Source: Holophagales bacterium
Lineage (GTDB): Bacteria > Acidobacteriota > Thermoanaerobaculia > Multivoradales > Multivoraceae
Assembly (NCBI GenBank): GCA_009836625.1
Contig: VXVC01000012.1
Coordinates: forward strand, 318,073 to 382,072
Direction of reading: 5' to 3'
DNA length: 64,000 nt
Shown in pieces: positions 43,120 through 52,985 of the stretch; the stretch's first letter is position 1, and each line of letters opens with the position of its first letter. A program made the position numbers and the translations under genes. Under the pieces are notes generated by a model that had not been told where the DNA came from, did not search any database, and saw only the letters and a program-made list of their open reading frames with translations.

Positions 43120-44907
43120 CTAGGTTGCGGATTCCGGCCATGTTCGCTCAAGAGCGGCCAGTTCCGGTCCTCCGGGGTTCGACTCGAAGACCAGGCCCTC
43201 GCGGCGCTCGGCCGGCGCCAGCTGCACTGCCATTCGCTGTTCCTCGAACCCGACGCTGTTGACCACAATCTCGTTTGCGCCGGGGGCCGGTCGCAGTTCG
43301 AAGCGCCCGTCGGCGGTAGTCCTCGCCATGCTGCCCGGCAGGGGCTGGTCGAGGCCAAGGTCGACTAGGGTCGCGACGAAGGCCTCGGCAAGCGGCTCCC
43401 CGGTTTCCGCGTTCACGACCCGTCCGGTCAGCCTCGCCTGCGCTTCCAGGTCGAGGCGCAGATGTCGGTTCTCGCGAAGCTCGATGCGCCGCCGGTAGGC
43501 GGCGCCGGTCGGAACAGCGATCATGGCGAAGTAGATGCCCGGTTGTAGCCCGGGCACCTCGAAGTGTCCTCTACGGTCCATATGGGACCATCGTGGCTGT
43601 GTGCCGCCCGCCCGGTTGAGCGCCAGAGTGCCGCCCTCTACCGTCCGTCCCGCGACGGTGATCTGGCCGGTCAGAAGCACTCCCGGCTCGAAGTGAAGCT
43701 CGACGACGACGTCGTCTCCGGGAGAGAGAGCGACCGCCTGCTGAACGGTTTCACCGTCGACATCCACGGCCGACACGACCCAGTTTCCCGGCGGCAGGTT
43801 GCCGATCCGATACTCCCCGGCCTCGGTGCTTTGGGCTTCACGGAACGCGTTGCCCTGGACAGCGTGGACCCGGAAACCGGTGCGCGAAACGCCGGTTACG
43901 CAGACTGTCACCCGCGCCTCCGGCACGAGAACGATGCCGACGCCGGCCGCGGAGCGATCGTCGAGCCGAACCGTCTCGTCGAAGTCGCTCTTTGCGTACC
44001 CTTCAGCGGAGGCCGTCAGTTCGTAGACGCCGGCGTTCAGACCCTTCAAACGGTAGTCGCCGTTGCGGTCGGCCTGCGCCTCGACCATGCCGGACGAACC
44101 TGGCCAGCGGTCAGCGAAGAGGTCGGGAATCGCTACGATCCGGGCGAGGGGGATGGCCTCGCCGCTGCTCGACCGGATCGACCCGGCGATCTCGAGGCCC
44201 GGCTCAAGCGTCAGCGAGACCTGGTTCGGCTCGGGATCGATCGCGAACTCGTGCACCGCGTCCCGGTACTCGGCGTGGGTGGCGACGAGGATCGCAGAGC
44301 CGTGCGGGAGCCCCGGGATCTCGAAGCGGCCCCGGGAGTCGGTCGTGGAGCCCCGGGAAGAGGCGGCCGAGGAGGACGATGGGCCGGGGGCTCCGGTACT
44401 GACGGTGATCGTGACTTCGGCGTCCGCCAGTGGGCGCCCCTGAGGGTCCGTGACCGTACCGGCAACCTGGACGCCAGAAACCCTGTCGAGATGCCCGAGG
44501 ACGAGTTCGATCGTCCGGACTTCGTCTCCCTGCAGGCGAATGAGCCCGCTGTGGGCTCCGCCTCCATGGCCAGCTTCGCCGACCGGTCCCGCGGCCGTGG
44601 CGAGCCAGGGGCCGGTGCCCAGGGACTCGAAGCGGAAACGTCCCTCCGGGTCGGTCTGGATGGTCGCCGGTTGCGTCGTCGATTCGGTGGAGGACTTGTG
44701 TTCCACGTTCAGGAGGAGCACCATGGCGTCGGGAACCGCGACGCCCTTCGCGTCGACGACGCGTCCCTCCAGCGTGCCGGCGCGCTCCGGCTCGGAGTCG
44801 AGCGCGCCGTCGGGGTCGTCGGCAGGAGCCTTCACGTCGGGGCGGACGTGGTCGTACGTCATCACGATCGCGGCGCCCCGCTGGTTTGGAGGCGTAGGTT
44901 TGGGCAT
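43120..44907 (-). CDS. N-terminally truncated paralog of the giant repeat proteins, no signal peptide
   Basis: 595 aa. It aligns with only the C-terminal half of paralog 1: its 'AGTLEGRVVDAKGVAVPDAMVLLLN' corresponds to 'GARLVGRVLDADGEGVANAYIWLRL' in the middle of the 1248-aa protein, and it ends similarly ('RMAVQLAPAERREGLVFE'). The first 45 residues ('MPKPTPPNQRGAAIVMTYDHV') are polar, with no signal peptide, so export is not expected. It could be a decayed duplicate or a gene that lost its 5' half. The frame is intact throughout, so it is annotated as a CDS. A stronger pseudogene case would need loss of expression. Confidence 0.68.
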   Translation of the reverse strand: MPKPTPPNQRGAAIVMTYDHVRPDVKAPADDPDGALDSEPERAGTLEGRVVDAKGVAVPDAMVLLLNVEHKSSTESTTQPATIQTDPEGRFRFESLGTGPWLATAAGPVGEAGHGGGAHSGLIRLQGDEVRTIELVLGHLDRVSGVQVAGTVTDPQGRPLADAEVTITVSTGAPGPSSSSAASSRGSTTDSRGRFEIPGLPHGSAILVATHAEYRDAVHEFAIDPEPNQVSLTLEPGLEIAGSIRSSSGEAIPLARIVAIPDLFADRWPGSSGMVEAQADRNGDYRLKGLNAGVYELTASAEGYAKSDFDETVRLDDRSAAGVGIVLVPEARVTVCVTGVSRTGFRVHAVQGNAFREAQSTEAGEYRIGNLPPGNWVVSAVDVDGETVQQAVALSPGDDVVVELHFEPGVLLTGQITVAGRTVEGGTLALNRAGGTQPRWSHMDRRGHFEVPGLQPGIYFAMIAVPTGAAYRRRIELRENRHLRLDLEAQARLTGRVVNAETGEPLAEAFVATLVDLGLDQPLPGSMARTTADGRFELRPAPGANEIVVNSVGFEEQRMAVQLAPAERREGLVFESNPGGPELAALERTWPESAT

Positions 44908-45195
44908 CTACCTGTCGGACGAGCTTCGCTCTCTCCGCATCTTGACCCGGATCGGCTTGCGACGTTGGCGGGTACGGCGCGTTGTAGGTGCTCTCATGCG
45001 ATGCGATGCCCGCTTCCAGGAGGATGGGCATGTCGGTTCGGCGACCCTCTGCGTACTCTAGCGCGCAACGCGCGACCGACGTTCCTGGCGAGAGGCGTGG
45101 AGCGGTCCGGATCCCTTGACGAAACGCCTCGGATCTGTTCGTCTTCACGAACTGTTCACGGGGGTGGCGGGCAGCGTCCCGGAGGAGCGAGACGA
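44908..45195. other. 288-bp divergent intergenic region
   Basis: This separates the truncated repeat-protein gene (minus) from the 71-aa membrane protein gene (plus). The only strong element is GGAGGAG (45181-45187), the ribosome site for the ATG at 45196. TTGACG at 45116-45121 could be a -35 for the plus-strand genes, but no good -10 follows. The right part codes for nothing I can support; the missing 5' half of the truncated paralog is not found here. Confidence 0.5.
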
Positions 45196-45411
45196 ATGGC
45201 AAAGCACCGAACCAGCCTCTTGGTTGCGTTGATCGTGGCTCTGATCGTGCCGCGGACGGCCCACGCCTATCTCGATCCAGCGTCGGGGAGCATGATCCTG
45301 CAGGCGGTAATCGGTGGCGTGGCGGCCGCGGCGCTCGCTTTCAAGTACTACTGGCGCCGCATTCAGACTTTCTTCGGCTACGGCAGTACCGACGAGCCCG
45401 AGTCCGAATAG
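45196..45411 (+). CDS. 71-aa secreted or membrane protein with YLDP-GSM motif
   Basis: 71 aa with a strong ribosome site. Signal or first membrane segment ('LLVALIVALIVPRTAHA'), then 'YLDPASGSMILQAVIGGVAAAALAFKYYWRRIQTFFGYG', a second hydrophobic helix followed by basic residues. Small proteins with this 'AYLDPgtGSmilQ' signature are often found next to glycosyltransferase or sugar-modification genes; no function is known to me. Its stop codon TAG overlaps the GTG of the methyltransferase gene (TAGTG), so the two are translationally coupled. Confidence 0.8.
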   Translation: MAKHRTSLLVALIVALIVPRTAHAYLDPASGSMILQAVIGGVAAAALAFKYYWRRIQTFFGYGSTDEPESE

Positions 45412-46823
45412 TGCGGGCCGGGGCTGCGAGCGAGTCCCAGGCCGAGCCTTCCTCCTTCCGCGATCCGGCGGGGCAGGTGATCGAGGGCCGAGACGGTCGC
45501 ATTTTTCGAAGCGTCGCGCCGGCTGCGGTGGAGGAGTACCGCTACGTGCGGGAGTGCGGTCTCGTCGACGCGTTGGTCGTTGAGGGAGGCCTGGTGGCGG
45601 CGGAGGAAGTCGACCCCGTCGAGGCCGGTGTCCTGCCGCCGCCGGGCGGGTTGGTCCTCGAGCATCCCCGGCTGCCGTTCATCTCCTACCCCTACGAGTG
45701 GCCCTTCTCCCTCCTGAAGGAGGCCGCGCTTCATCACCTGGAGCTGCAGATCCGACTCCTGGACCGGGGCATCTCGCTTTCGGATGCGAGCGCGTACAAC
45801 GTGCAGTTCAAGGGCGCCAAACCGGTGTTCATCGATTGGCTGTCACTGCGACGCTATCGGGAAGGCGAGTACTGGGAAGGCCACTCGCAGTTCTGCGAAC
45901 AATTCCTGAACCCTCTGCTGCTGGCGTCGGAGCTGGGCGTTCCGCACAACGCGTGGTATCGCGGGATGCAGGAGGGGATCCCGGCTCGCGAAGTGGCGGC
46001 CCTGCTGCCGCGCCGGCGGCGTTGGTCACCGAGGGTCCAGGCCCACGTCCTGTTGCCGCTTCGCTTCGAACGGCGCGCCGGCTCGCGTAGCGAGGCGGCG
46101 AAGCGGACAGAGAGACGTCCGTTGCCGCGCAACGCCTACCGCGGTCTTCTGACCCAGCTCCGGCGCTGGATCAGGAGCCTCGAGCCCAGGGGCACGGACA
46201 CGACCTGGAGCGACTACTCCCTTCTGACCAGCTACGACACGGCCGAAGCCTCGCGCAAGGCTGAATCCGTGCGGTCGTTCATTGCCGAGGCGCCGCCGGA
46301 GCAGCTCTGGGATCTCGGCTGCAACACGGGCGAGTTTTCCGCCATCGCCCTGGAAGAGGGCGTTCGCGACGTGATCGGCTTCGATGCGGACTTCGGCGCG
46401 CTGGAGGCCGCCTGCGCGCGGGCGCGCTCGGATCGCCTGCGCTTCCTGCCCCTCTACCAGGATCTGGCCAACCCGTCACCCGACCAGGGCTGGTCCCAGA
46501 CCGAGAGGCGCTCGCTGGCGCATCGCTCCCGCAGTGCGGGCGCGCTGGTGGCGCTGGCCGTTCTCCACCACCTGGCCATCGGCCGCAACGTGCCGCTGCC
46601 GCGGATCGCTGCCTGGCTCGTCTCGCTGGCGCCCCGCGGCCTGGTCGAGTTCGTTCCCCAGGGGGATCCGAGGGTCGACGACCTGCTCACGTTGCGCGGC
46701 GATCGCTTCGCCGACTACACGCCGGAGGCGTGGGAGGCGGCGCTGGAACCGTACGCTGCGGTTCGTCATGTCGAGACGGTGTCGGCGAGCGGGCGGAGGT
46801 TGTATACCTACGAGCGTCGGTAA
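45411..46823 (+). CDS. SAM-dependent methyltransferase with N-terminal kinase-like domain
   Basis: 470 aa from a GTG at 45411. The N-terminal 200 residues contain 'LPFISYPYEWPFSLLKEAALHHLELQIRLL' and 'LSDASAYNVQFKGAKPVFIDWLSLRRY', whose D-x-x-x-Y-N and 'VFID' layout recalls the HxDxxxxN and IDW elements of aminoglycoside/choline kinases, with His replaced. The C-terminal 200 residues are a class I methyltransferase: SAM motif 'LWDLGCNTGEFSAIALEEGV', acidic 'VIGFDADFGALEAA', and 'GALVALAVLHHLAIGRNVPL'. It resembles NoeA-type methyltransferases in layout. The likely substrate is a glycan or lipid-linked sugar, which is inference from the neighbouring small protein. No signal peptide. Confidence 0.82.
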   Translation: MRAGAASESQAEPSSFRDPAGQVIEGRDGRIFRSVAPAAVEEYRYVRECGLVDALVVEGGLVAAEEVDPVEAGVLPPPGGLVLEHPRLPFISYPYEWPFSLLKEAALHHLELQIRLLDRGISLSDASAYNVQFKGAKPVFIDWLSLRRYREGEYWEGHSQFCEQFLNPLLLASELGVPHNAWYRGMQEGIPAREVAALLPRRRRWSPRVQAHVLLPLRFERRAGSRSEAAKRTERRPLPRNAYRGLLTQLRRWIRSLEPRGTDTTWSDYSLLTSYDTAEASRKAESVRSFIAEAPPEQLWDLGCNTGEFSAIALEEGVRDVIGFDADFGALEAACARARSDRLRFLPLYQDLANPSPDQGWSQTERRSLAHRSRSAGALVALAVLHHLAIGRNVPLPRIAAWLVSLAPRGLVEFVPQGDPRVDDLLTLRGDRFADYTPEAWEAALEPYAAVRHVETVSASGRRLYTYERR

Positions 46824-46837
46824 GGAGTGCGCACCGG

Positions 46838-49800
46838 CTACCTGTCTTGCGGCTCGGACGGGACTGGCTGCAGTCGAATCACCAGCCCCTCCTGGCGGTG
46901 CCCCGGGCCGATGTTCACAGGGATCAAGGCGCCCTGGTAACCGTCGTGCTTGACCCATAGCTGTTCGGTTCCGGGGCCGAGGCGGATCTCGAATCTCCCT
47001 CCGTCCGCACTGAGGGCGCCGCCGGTGATGACCCCCGATTCGTAGACCCGTTGATTGTCATCGCCGCTGGCGAGCGCGGCCACGGTCGGGACGTCCCCGG
47101 CCTCCAGGGAGGCGTCGCGGAGCGGCAGGCCGGTCGTCGCGTCGAGGACGATTCCGGAAAGGACGGCCTCGGGCTGAAGATCGATGCGCAGGCCTTCCAC
47201 GTCTTCCTGGAGTTCGATCGAGCGGTACTCCGCGCCGCCGTAGGGCCTGTTGACCCTCAGGCGGTAGGCCCCGGCCTCCAGTCCGTTCATCTCGAAGCGG
47301 CCCTGCTGGTCGGCCTCCGCGTACCGCGCCTCCTCGTTTTCCAGATGTTGAGCGAGCAGTTGTCCGCCGACCAGGGGCGCGCCGGCGGCCAGCACCTGCC
47401 CGGTCAAGCGGTGTCCGCGGTCGAACGCGAGTTCGACGAACGCCTCTGCGCCAGCCGCGGCGATCGTCACAGAGCGTTCGATCGATCGGGCAGTGAAGGA
47501 GTCGCCACGCCTGGCGACGACCTGCCAGACGCCAGGCGCCAGGTCCTTGATGGTGAAGTTGCCTTCGGTGTCCGGCGTGGTGCTTTGCCATTGGGCCTGC
47601 CGGGTCGCAATGATCGTCACCTGCGCCAGATCCGCCGGCCGCAGGCCGGTCACCATGCCTCTGAGTGAAGCGCCGGACTCGAGCACGATCTCCACGCGGG
47701 CTGCGCCCCGGCCATCGACATCGACCGGTTCTTCGGGACCGCTCTCCGCGTACCCGGCTGCGCGGACAACGAGGAAGTAACGGCCTGCTTCCAGGCCCGT
47801 GAGGCGAAAGGAACCGTTGCCGTCGGCGACCGTCGTGTTCGGCGGATGCACGTACGTGCGTAGGCTGACCTCGAAGTTCGTGGATTCCTCGGAATGGGCT
47901 TCGACGGTCGCCGGAACGGGTGTGCCGCTCGCCGACCGGACGATGCCGCTGATCTCGCCGCCGGGCTGGAGTTGAACCGTCAGCTCGGTGTTGCCCGGCC
48001 CTACGACGATCTCTCTTGTCTCGTTGGGGTGCTGGTGATGCTCGACGGTCAACGTGGCTGGGCCGGCGCGGACTTCGAGCTGGGCACGTCCGCTGCCGTC
48101 CGTGGTGTCGAACTCGCGCGACTGAGTCGCGTCCTTCGGCACCAGCCGGACCCGCGCTTCGGCTACGGGTCGCCCCGAGGATGCCGTCACGATGACCGTC
48201 AACTGCTCCTGGGCGTGAAGATGGAGTTCGATCGTCCGCTCGGATCCGGAGATGAGCTCGAGGGGATCGGTTCGGACGGCTTCGGCTCCGGCGCTCGCTT
48301 CAAGGGACCAGGTTCCGGGAAGCACGTTCTCGAAAACGAAACGGCCGTCGCCGTCGGTCCGTGACCTCGTGTCTTCCGAAGAGAAGATGCGACCGCGCAT
48401 TCGGGTCTGGATGTCGGGTTCCAGGTAGATCCTGGCGCCCACGGCGGCGGCTCCCGCAGCGGTCAGCACGCGCCCCGAGAGCGAGGCTCCCGGTATCAGT
48501 TGGATCAGGATCGGCTCCCCGGTCGCCGGTCGCGCACCTCGAAACGCGAACGAGGGGTAGTCCTCCGCCTCGACGGTGAGATCGACCTGCTCGTGTGGAA
48601 GTCCCGTAAGGGTGAAGCCGCCTTCCGCGTCGGTCGTCGCCGAGCGTTCGCTTCGATCCGGGCCGTACCCGCGAAACCAGACGACTGCACCCTCGACCGG
48701 TTCCTGGTCGGGATCGACGACCACACCGAGAATCTCCGCTCCCGGCACCAGCGTGAAGTCTCCGAGGTCGACCTCTTCCCGGCCCTCGGGAACTTCGATC
48801 GGGACATCGCCGGGGCTGACGTAGTCGGCGTGCGAGATGCGCAGGCCGTACTCGCCGGTCTTCACGCCGGCGATGAGGAATGCTCCCTGGTCGTCGGTTG
48901 CGACCGGTTCGGTGACGTCGGTGTCACGGCGGCTCGCGAACCGCGGCTGCTTCTGTTCCGGCCACTTCAGGCTGACTTCGGCGCCGGGCACGGAGCTTCC
49001 GTCCGTGTCCACGACCTGGCCCCGAACCTGGCGGCCCTCGGTCAGCCGGATCCGAACGGGATCGGCGGTCGCTCCAGGCTCGTAGGGTGGCAGATCGATG
49101 GCGAAGCTCGCGAATCCCTCGGCGCGAACCGTGAGCCGGTACGGGTTGCCGTAGACGATGCCGGCCATCCGGAAAGAACCGTCGGCGGCCGAACTCGCGC
49201 TCTGCGACCGGATGGCGAACATGGTGGCGATCGGCTCCGTGCCCCGGGGCTGAGCCGAGATGTCTGCGCCGGCTATCGGCTGGTCTGCTGCGTCGGTGAC
49301 GAAGCCGTGCAGGGGAGCTGCCGGCCTCAAGGTGACAGCCGTCTCGTCGGCAACTCCGTACTCAGGGATTCCCGCACTTACGTCGGTGGAGAGGTAGCCG
49401 TCGGCCACTATCCGCAGGGGGATCGATACCTCACGGGGCCGGGGATTCAACAGGAACTCGCCGGTCCGACCGCTCTGCGCGTTCTCGCCGGGGGAACCCC
49501 TGACCCAGATCGCCGCGCCAGCGACTGGAGCGCCGGAAGCGCGGTCGACGATTCGACCTGGAATGCGGAGCGGAGCTTCCAGCCGAAGATCGACGATTCG
49601 TTCGCCGTCGGCGGAGTCAGCGGGAGCTGCGTCCGGCCGGGAAGCGCGGGCGAGGGCATTGTCCCAGCGCTGTGCCTCGTAGGCGGCGCCGCCGACGGTG
49701 CCTACGATGGCCTCGCCCTGTTCGTCGGTCATGGCCAGGGGCGCCCTGGTGTTGCCGTGGGTTCGGAGAAGGACACCCGGTGCCGGCGCACCGTCGGGTC

Positions 49801-50533
49801 CGCTCACTCGGAACCGGATACCCGGGTCGTGCGCCAGGACGAAGGCGGTTCGCCCCGCCTCCGTCGTTGCCGTCTCGACCGCGAAACCCGCGGCCGATAC
49901 GGTGACGTCGGCGTTGGTCGTCGGCATCAGGAAGCGGGCATTGCCTTCTTCATCCGTCCGTGCCGCTGCGGGTTGGAAGCGGGGGTAGAGGCGTGCGGGC
50001 TGCCGGTCGGAGTTCCGCTCTTCGTATCGAGGGGACCTTGTCCGCGTGGGCCTCGCGATGACCAGGGCCCCTTCGATTGGCCGGCCGTCGGCGTCCAGGA
50101 CGCGGGCGGCGACGAGATGGCGATCGGGCAGCTCGTTCGGTTGAAGAACCCGCGGCGCCTCCAGGGGCGCGAGATTCCCGTAGACGAGGGGCACGACGAC
50201 ATCGGGCGTGGAGGCCGGCGGCGCGATCCGGATCTCGAAGCGGTAGGGCCCGGGCACCGGCGCCTCGAGCCGGAAACTGCCGTCCGGACCGGAGTGCATG
50301 CGGTCCACGGCGGCCGGCTGGCCGTCGTGGCCCAGCAGATCGACGCCGAGCTCGAAAGTGCTCGGGTAGGGGCGGAGCACGACCTCGACGCCGGCCACGG
50401 GAGCGCCGCGTTCGTCGACGAGCGTTCCGCTGACGGCAAGCGGCGGCAGGGTCGACTGGGCGCCTAGCCCCCCGGCGCCGAGGCCGATCAGGCCCGCCAG
50501 CCCGACACACGGCAGCAGCTGGGCCAGGCGCAC
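46838..50533 (-). CDS. Giant secreted carboxypeptidase-regulatory-like repeat protein (paralog 2)
   Basis: 1231 aa from a GTG at 50533, 2 bp behind the stop of the upstream paralog. This places the signal peptide ('LLPCVGLAGLIGLGAGGLGAQ') at the N terminus; the longer reading to 50656 overlaps the neighbour's conserved 3' end and is rejected. The N-terminal module 'VSGTLVDERGAPVAGVEVVLRPYPSTFELGVDLLGHDG' is closely shared with paralog 4. Then follow about a dozen modules ('GRIVDRASGAPVAGAAIWVRG', 'VRGQVVDTDGSSVPGAEVSL', 'SGRVLTAAGAAAVGARIYL'). It ends 'GHRQEGLVIRLQPVP'. No catalytic domain. Transcribed with paralogs 3 and 4. Confidence 0.84.
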   Translation of the reverse strand: MRLAQLLPCVGLAGLIGLGAGGLGAQSTLPPLAVSGTLVDERGAPVAGVEVVLRPYPSTFELGVDLLGHDGQPAAVDRMHSGPDGSFRLEAPVPGPYRFEIRIAPPASTPDVVVPLVYGNLAPLEAPRVLQPNELPDRHLVAARVLDADGRPIEGALVIARPTRTRSPRYEERNSDRQPARLYPRFQPAAARTDEEGNARFLMPTTNADVTVSAAGFAVETATTEAGRTAFVLAHDPGIRFRVSGPDGAPAPGVLLRTHGNTRAPLAMTDEQGEAIVGTVGGAAYEAQRWDNALARASRPDAAPADSADGERIVDLRLEAPLRIPGRIVDRASGAPVAGAAIWVRGSPGENAQSGRTGEFLLNPRPREVSIPLRIVADGYLSTDVSAGIPEYGVADETAVTLRPAAPLHGFVTDAADQPIAGADISAQPRGTEPIATMFAIRSQSASSAADGSFRMAGIVYGNPYRLTVRAEGFASFAIDLPPYEPGATADPVRIRLTEGRQVRGQVVDTDGSSVPGAEVSLKWPEQKQPRFASRRDTDVTEPVATDDQGAFLIAGVKTGEYGLRISHADYVSPGDVPIEVPEGREEVDLGDFTLVPGAEILGVVVDPDQEPVEGAVVWFRGYGPDRSERSATTDAEGGFTLTGLPHEQVDLTVEAEDYPSFAFRGARPATGEPILIQLIPGASLSGRVLTAAGAAAVGARIYLEPDIQTRMRGRIFSSEDTRSRTDGDGRFVFENVLPGTWSLEASAGAEAVRTDPLELISGSERTIELHLHAQEQLTVIVTASSGRPVAEARVRLVPKDATQSREFDTTDGSGRAQLEVRAGPATLTVEHHQHPNETREIVVGPGNTELTVQLQPGGEISGIVRSASGTPVPATVEAHSEESTNFEVSLRTYVHPPNTTVADGNGSFRLTGLEAGRYFLVVRAAGYAESGPEEPVDVDGRGAARVEIVLESGASLRGMVTGLRPADLAQVTIIATRQAQWQSTTPDTEGNFTIKDLAPGVWQVVARRGDSFTARSIERSVTIAAAGAEAFVELAFDRGHRLTGQVLAAGAPLVGGQLLAQHLENEEARYAEADQQGRFEMNGLEAGAYRLRVNRPYGGAEYRSIELQEDVEGLRIDLQPEAVLSGIVLDATTGLPLRDASLEAGDVPTVAALASGDDNQRVYESGVITGGALSADGGRFEIRLGPGTEQLWVKHDGYQGALIPVNIGPGHRQEGLVIRLQPVPSEPQDR

Positions 50534-50535
50534 GG

Positions 50536-52985
50536 CTACTGATCCTGAGCGTCGGGATGCGCGGGTTGCAGCCGGATCACCAGCCCTTCGCGGTGCTCGC
50601 CCGGCGCGATGTTCAGAGGAATCTGAGCACTCTCGTATCCGTCGAGCGTCACCCACAGGTGGTCGGCGTTCGGGCCGAGTTCGAGGTTGAACCTGCCGCC
50701 CGGCTGCGTGAAGGAGGAGCTGGCGCCGGCGAGCGACGTGTCGGCGCCCTGGCCCGTCGCTAGAACACTTATCGTGGCCGCGTCGGCTGCCATCAGGCTG
50801 ACGAAGTCGAGCGGCCGGCCGGTTGCGGCGTCCACGACGGTGCCGGCGACCGTCGCCGCGGCGGGCGCCAGTTCGATGCGGACTCCCTCCAGGTCGGTCT
50901 GCAGGTCGATCGCCTGGTACTGCGAGCTTCCGAAGTCCGGCCGACGGATGACCACCTGATTCGGGCCGGGTTCGAGTCCCTCCAGGGCGAAGCGACCTTC
51001 ACGGTCGGCGCGGACGGACACACCACCCACGGACAGCCTTGCGCTGCCAAGGGGCGCACCTTTTTCCAGCACTTGCCCGGACAGCCGCAACCCGCGTTCG
51101 AAAGGCAACTCGACGAAGACCTCGGTCATGCCCGGCTCGATCGTCACGGTCCGTTCGACAGTTCGCTCCCAGTCGCCCTTGACGGCTCTGACTTGCCATG
51201 TCCCCGGGCCGATTCCTCGCACGGAAAAGCTCCCGTCGGTGTCCCGCGTGGCGTCGCGGGACCGCGGCCCCTTGCGGGCGTAGATCTGCACTTGATTCAG
51301 GTCGGCCGGGGACAGGCCGGTTACGGCACCGACGATCGAGGCCTCCGGCTCCAGCACGATCTCGATGCCGTCGACCGCGCTGTCGCCGATCTCGATCGCC
51401 TCGTCCGGGCCGCCGTCCGCGTAGCCGGTTGCGCGTGCCGTGAGGATGTAGCGGCGTGGTTCGAGCCCGGTGATGCGGAAGGTGCCGTTCTGGTCGGAAA
51501 CCGTGTTCGTGCGGTGCGACTCGGCACCGAAGGAGTACTCGGTTTCGGCCTCTACCGTAGCCAGGGCCAGAGGAGTGCCCTGGTGTGAGCGGACCGTGCC
51601 GCTGAGCTCCACGCCAGGTCGAAGTTGAAAGTGAACCTCGTTGTTGCCCGGGTCGAGTTGGAGTTGCCGCGACTCGTCGCGAAGCTCGTCGTGGCTGACC
51701 TTCACGGTTGCAGGTCCCGGCGTGATGTCGATCACCGACCGTCCGCTGACGTCCGTCCGGCCGTAGCCACTTGGCAGCCGCTCGCCGGGTGACTCCAGAC
51801 GAATCTGCGCGCCGGCAGCAGGTTCGCCGAGAGGCGTCGTGACGATCACGGTCAACCGGTCGGGAGTGCCCAGAACCAGTTCGATCTCCCGCTCGGCGCC
51901 CGCCGCCAACTCGAACGCCTCCACTTTGGCCGCTTCCGTTCCTTTCCTCGCTTCGGCCGACCAGGTGCCGGAGGGAACTTCATCGAAACGAAAGCGGCCT
52001 TCGGCATCGGTGACTCGCCGGGGAAACATGTCTCTCGGTCCCCGCAGGACCGGATTCCCGCCGGAACGGCGGTCGAGTTCGATTCTGAGCCTCACGGGGA
52101 CACCGACGGCGCCGTTGCCGCCTGCGTCGACGACGCGACCCGCAACGGCTCCTCCCTCCAGTAGCTCGATCAGGACCGGGTCCTCGCTGCCGACGCGCAC
52201 GCCCGGCCGAACGAGCAGCGGATAGCCGGCCCCCCGTACGCCGAGGTCGACCAGATCGGTAGAGAGGCCGTCGAGCCTGAAACGGCCGTCCGCATCGGCT
52301 GTGGCCGTCCGCGGAGTGCCGCCGAACTGGTTCCGAGCCTGAGCCCTTATCCAGGCTCCTGCGACGGGTTCACCGTCGGCGCCTACTACGACTCCGTGGA
52401 TCGTTCCGCCGGAGACGAAGGTCAGGAGGCCGAGATCGAGGCCTCCTTCGCCGGCAGGAACCTCGATCTCCGTGGGCGGGCGGTCCGCGTACTCGGGATG
52501 GCGAAGTTGCAGTTCGTAGTCACCTGGAGCCACGGCGGAGAACGCGAATGCACCCTGTTCGTTCGTTGTAGTGGCGACGGCCGGAGCCTCGAAGGAGGTT
52601 CTGAAGTCGGATTGATCCAGAGGCCACAGCAACGACACCCTGGCTTCGGCCACCGGATTCCCGTCGGTGTCGACCGCTGCGCCGTGGACCTGGCGCCCTC
52701 TACCGAGCACCACGTGGACGGAGTCGATCGCTGCACCGGGCTCTATGGGCGGCAGGTCGAGGAACCCACTCGCGTAGCCGGCAGCCTGAACGACCAGGCG
52801 GTAGGTGTGGCCGTGGACCACCTCGTCCACGCGGAAGGAACCGTCGGAGGCCGAGCTTGCGGATCCCATCTGGAGCGAGTTGAACGGCGTAACCAGAGCG
52901 CCTCTGGGCCGGGCCCGAATCCTGGCGCCTTCTATCGCCGCACCGGAGGCATCGGTCACCAGTCCGCGGATGGAGGCATCGGTGA
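50536..52985 (-). repeat. Duplicated segment, copy A (shared with 53145-55590)
   Basis: DNA and protein here are visibly near-identical to copy B, e.g. 'ERTVERTVTIEPGMTEVFVELPFERGLRLSGQVLEKGAPLG' against 'ERTVERTVTIERGMSEVFVELPFERGLRLSGQVVEDGAPLG' in parts. The nucleotide match at the 3' ends continues through the stop region. It indicates a recent tandem duplication. Confidence 0.8.

Noticed and set aside
43564..45195. Long plus-strand frame antisense to the truncated repeat protein
   Set aside because: Only its last 71 codons (from 45196) form a real gene, with their own ribosome site and signal peptide.
50534..50656. N-terminal extension of paralog 2, similar to an equivalent extension of paralog 3
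   Set aside because: The similarity comes from the duplicated 3' DNA of the upstream paralog read in another frame, not from protein conservation.
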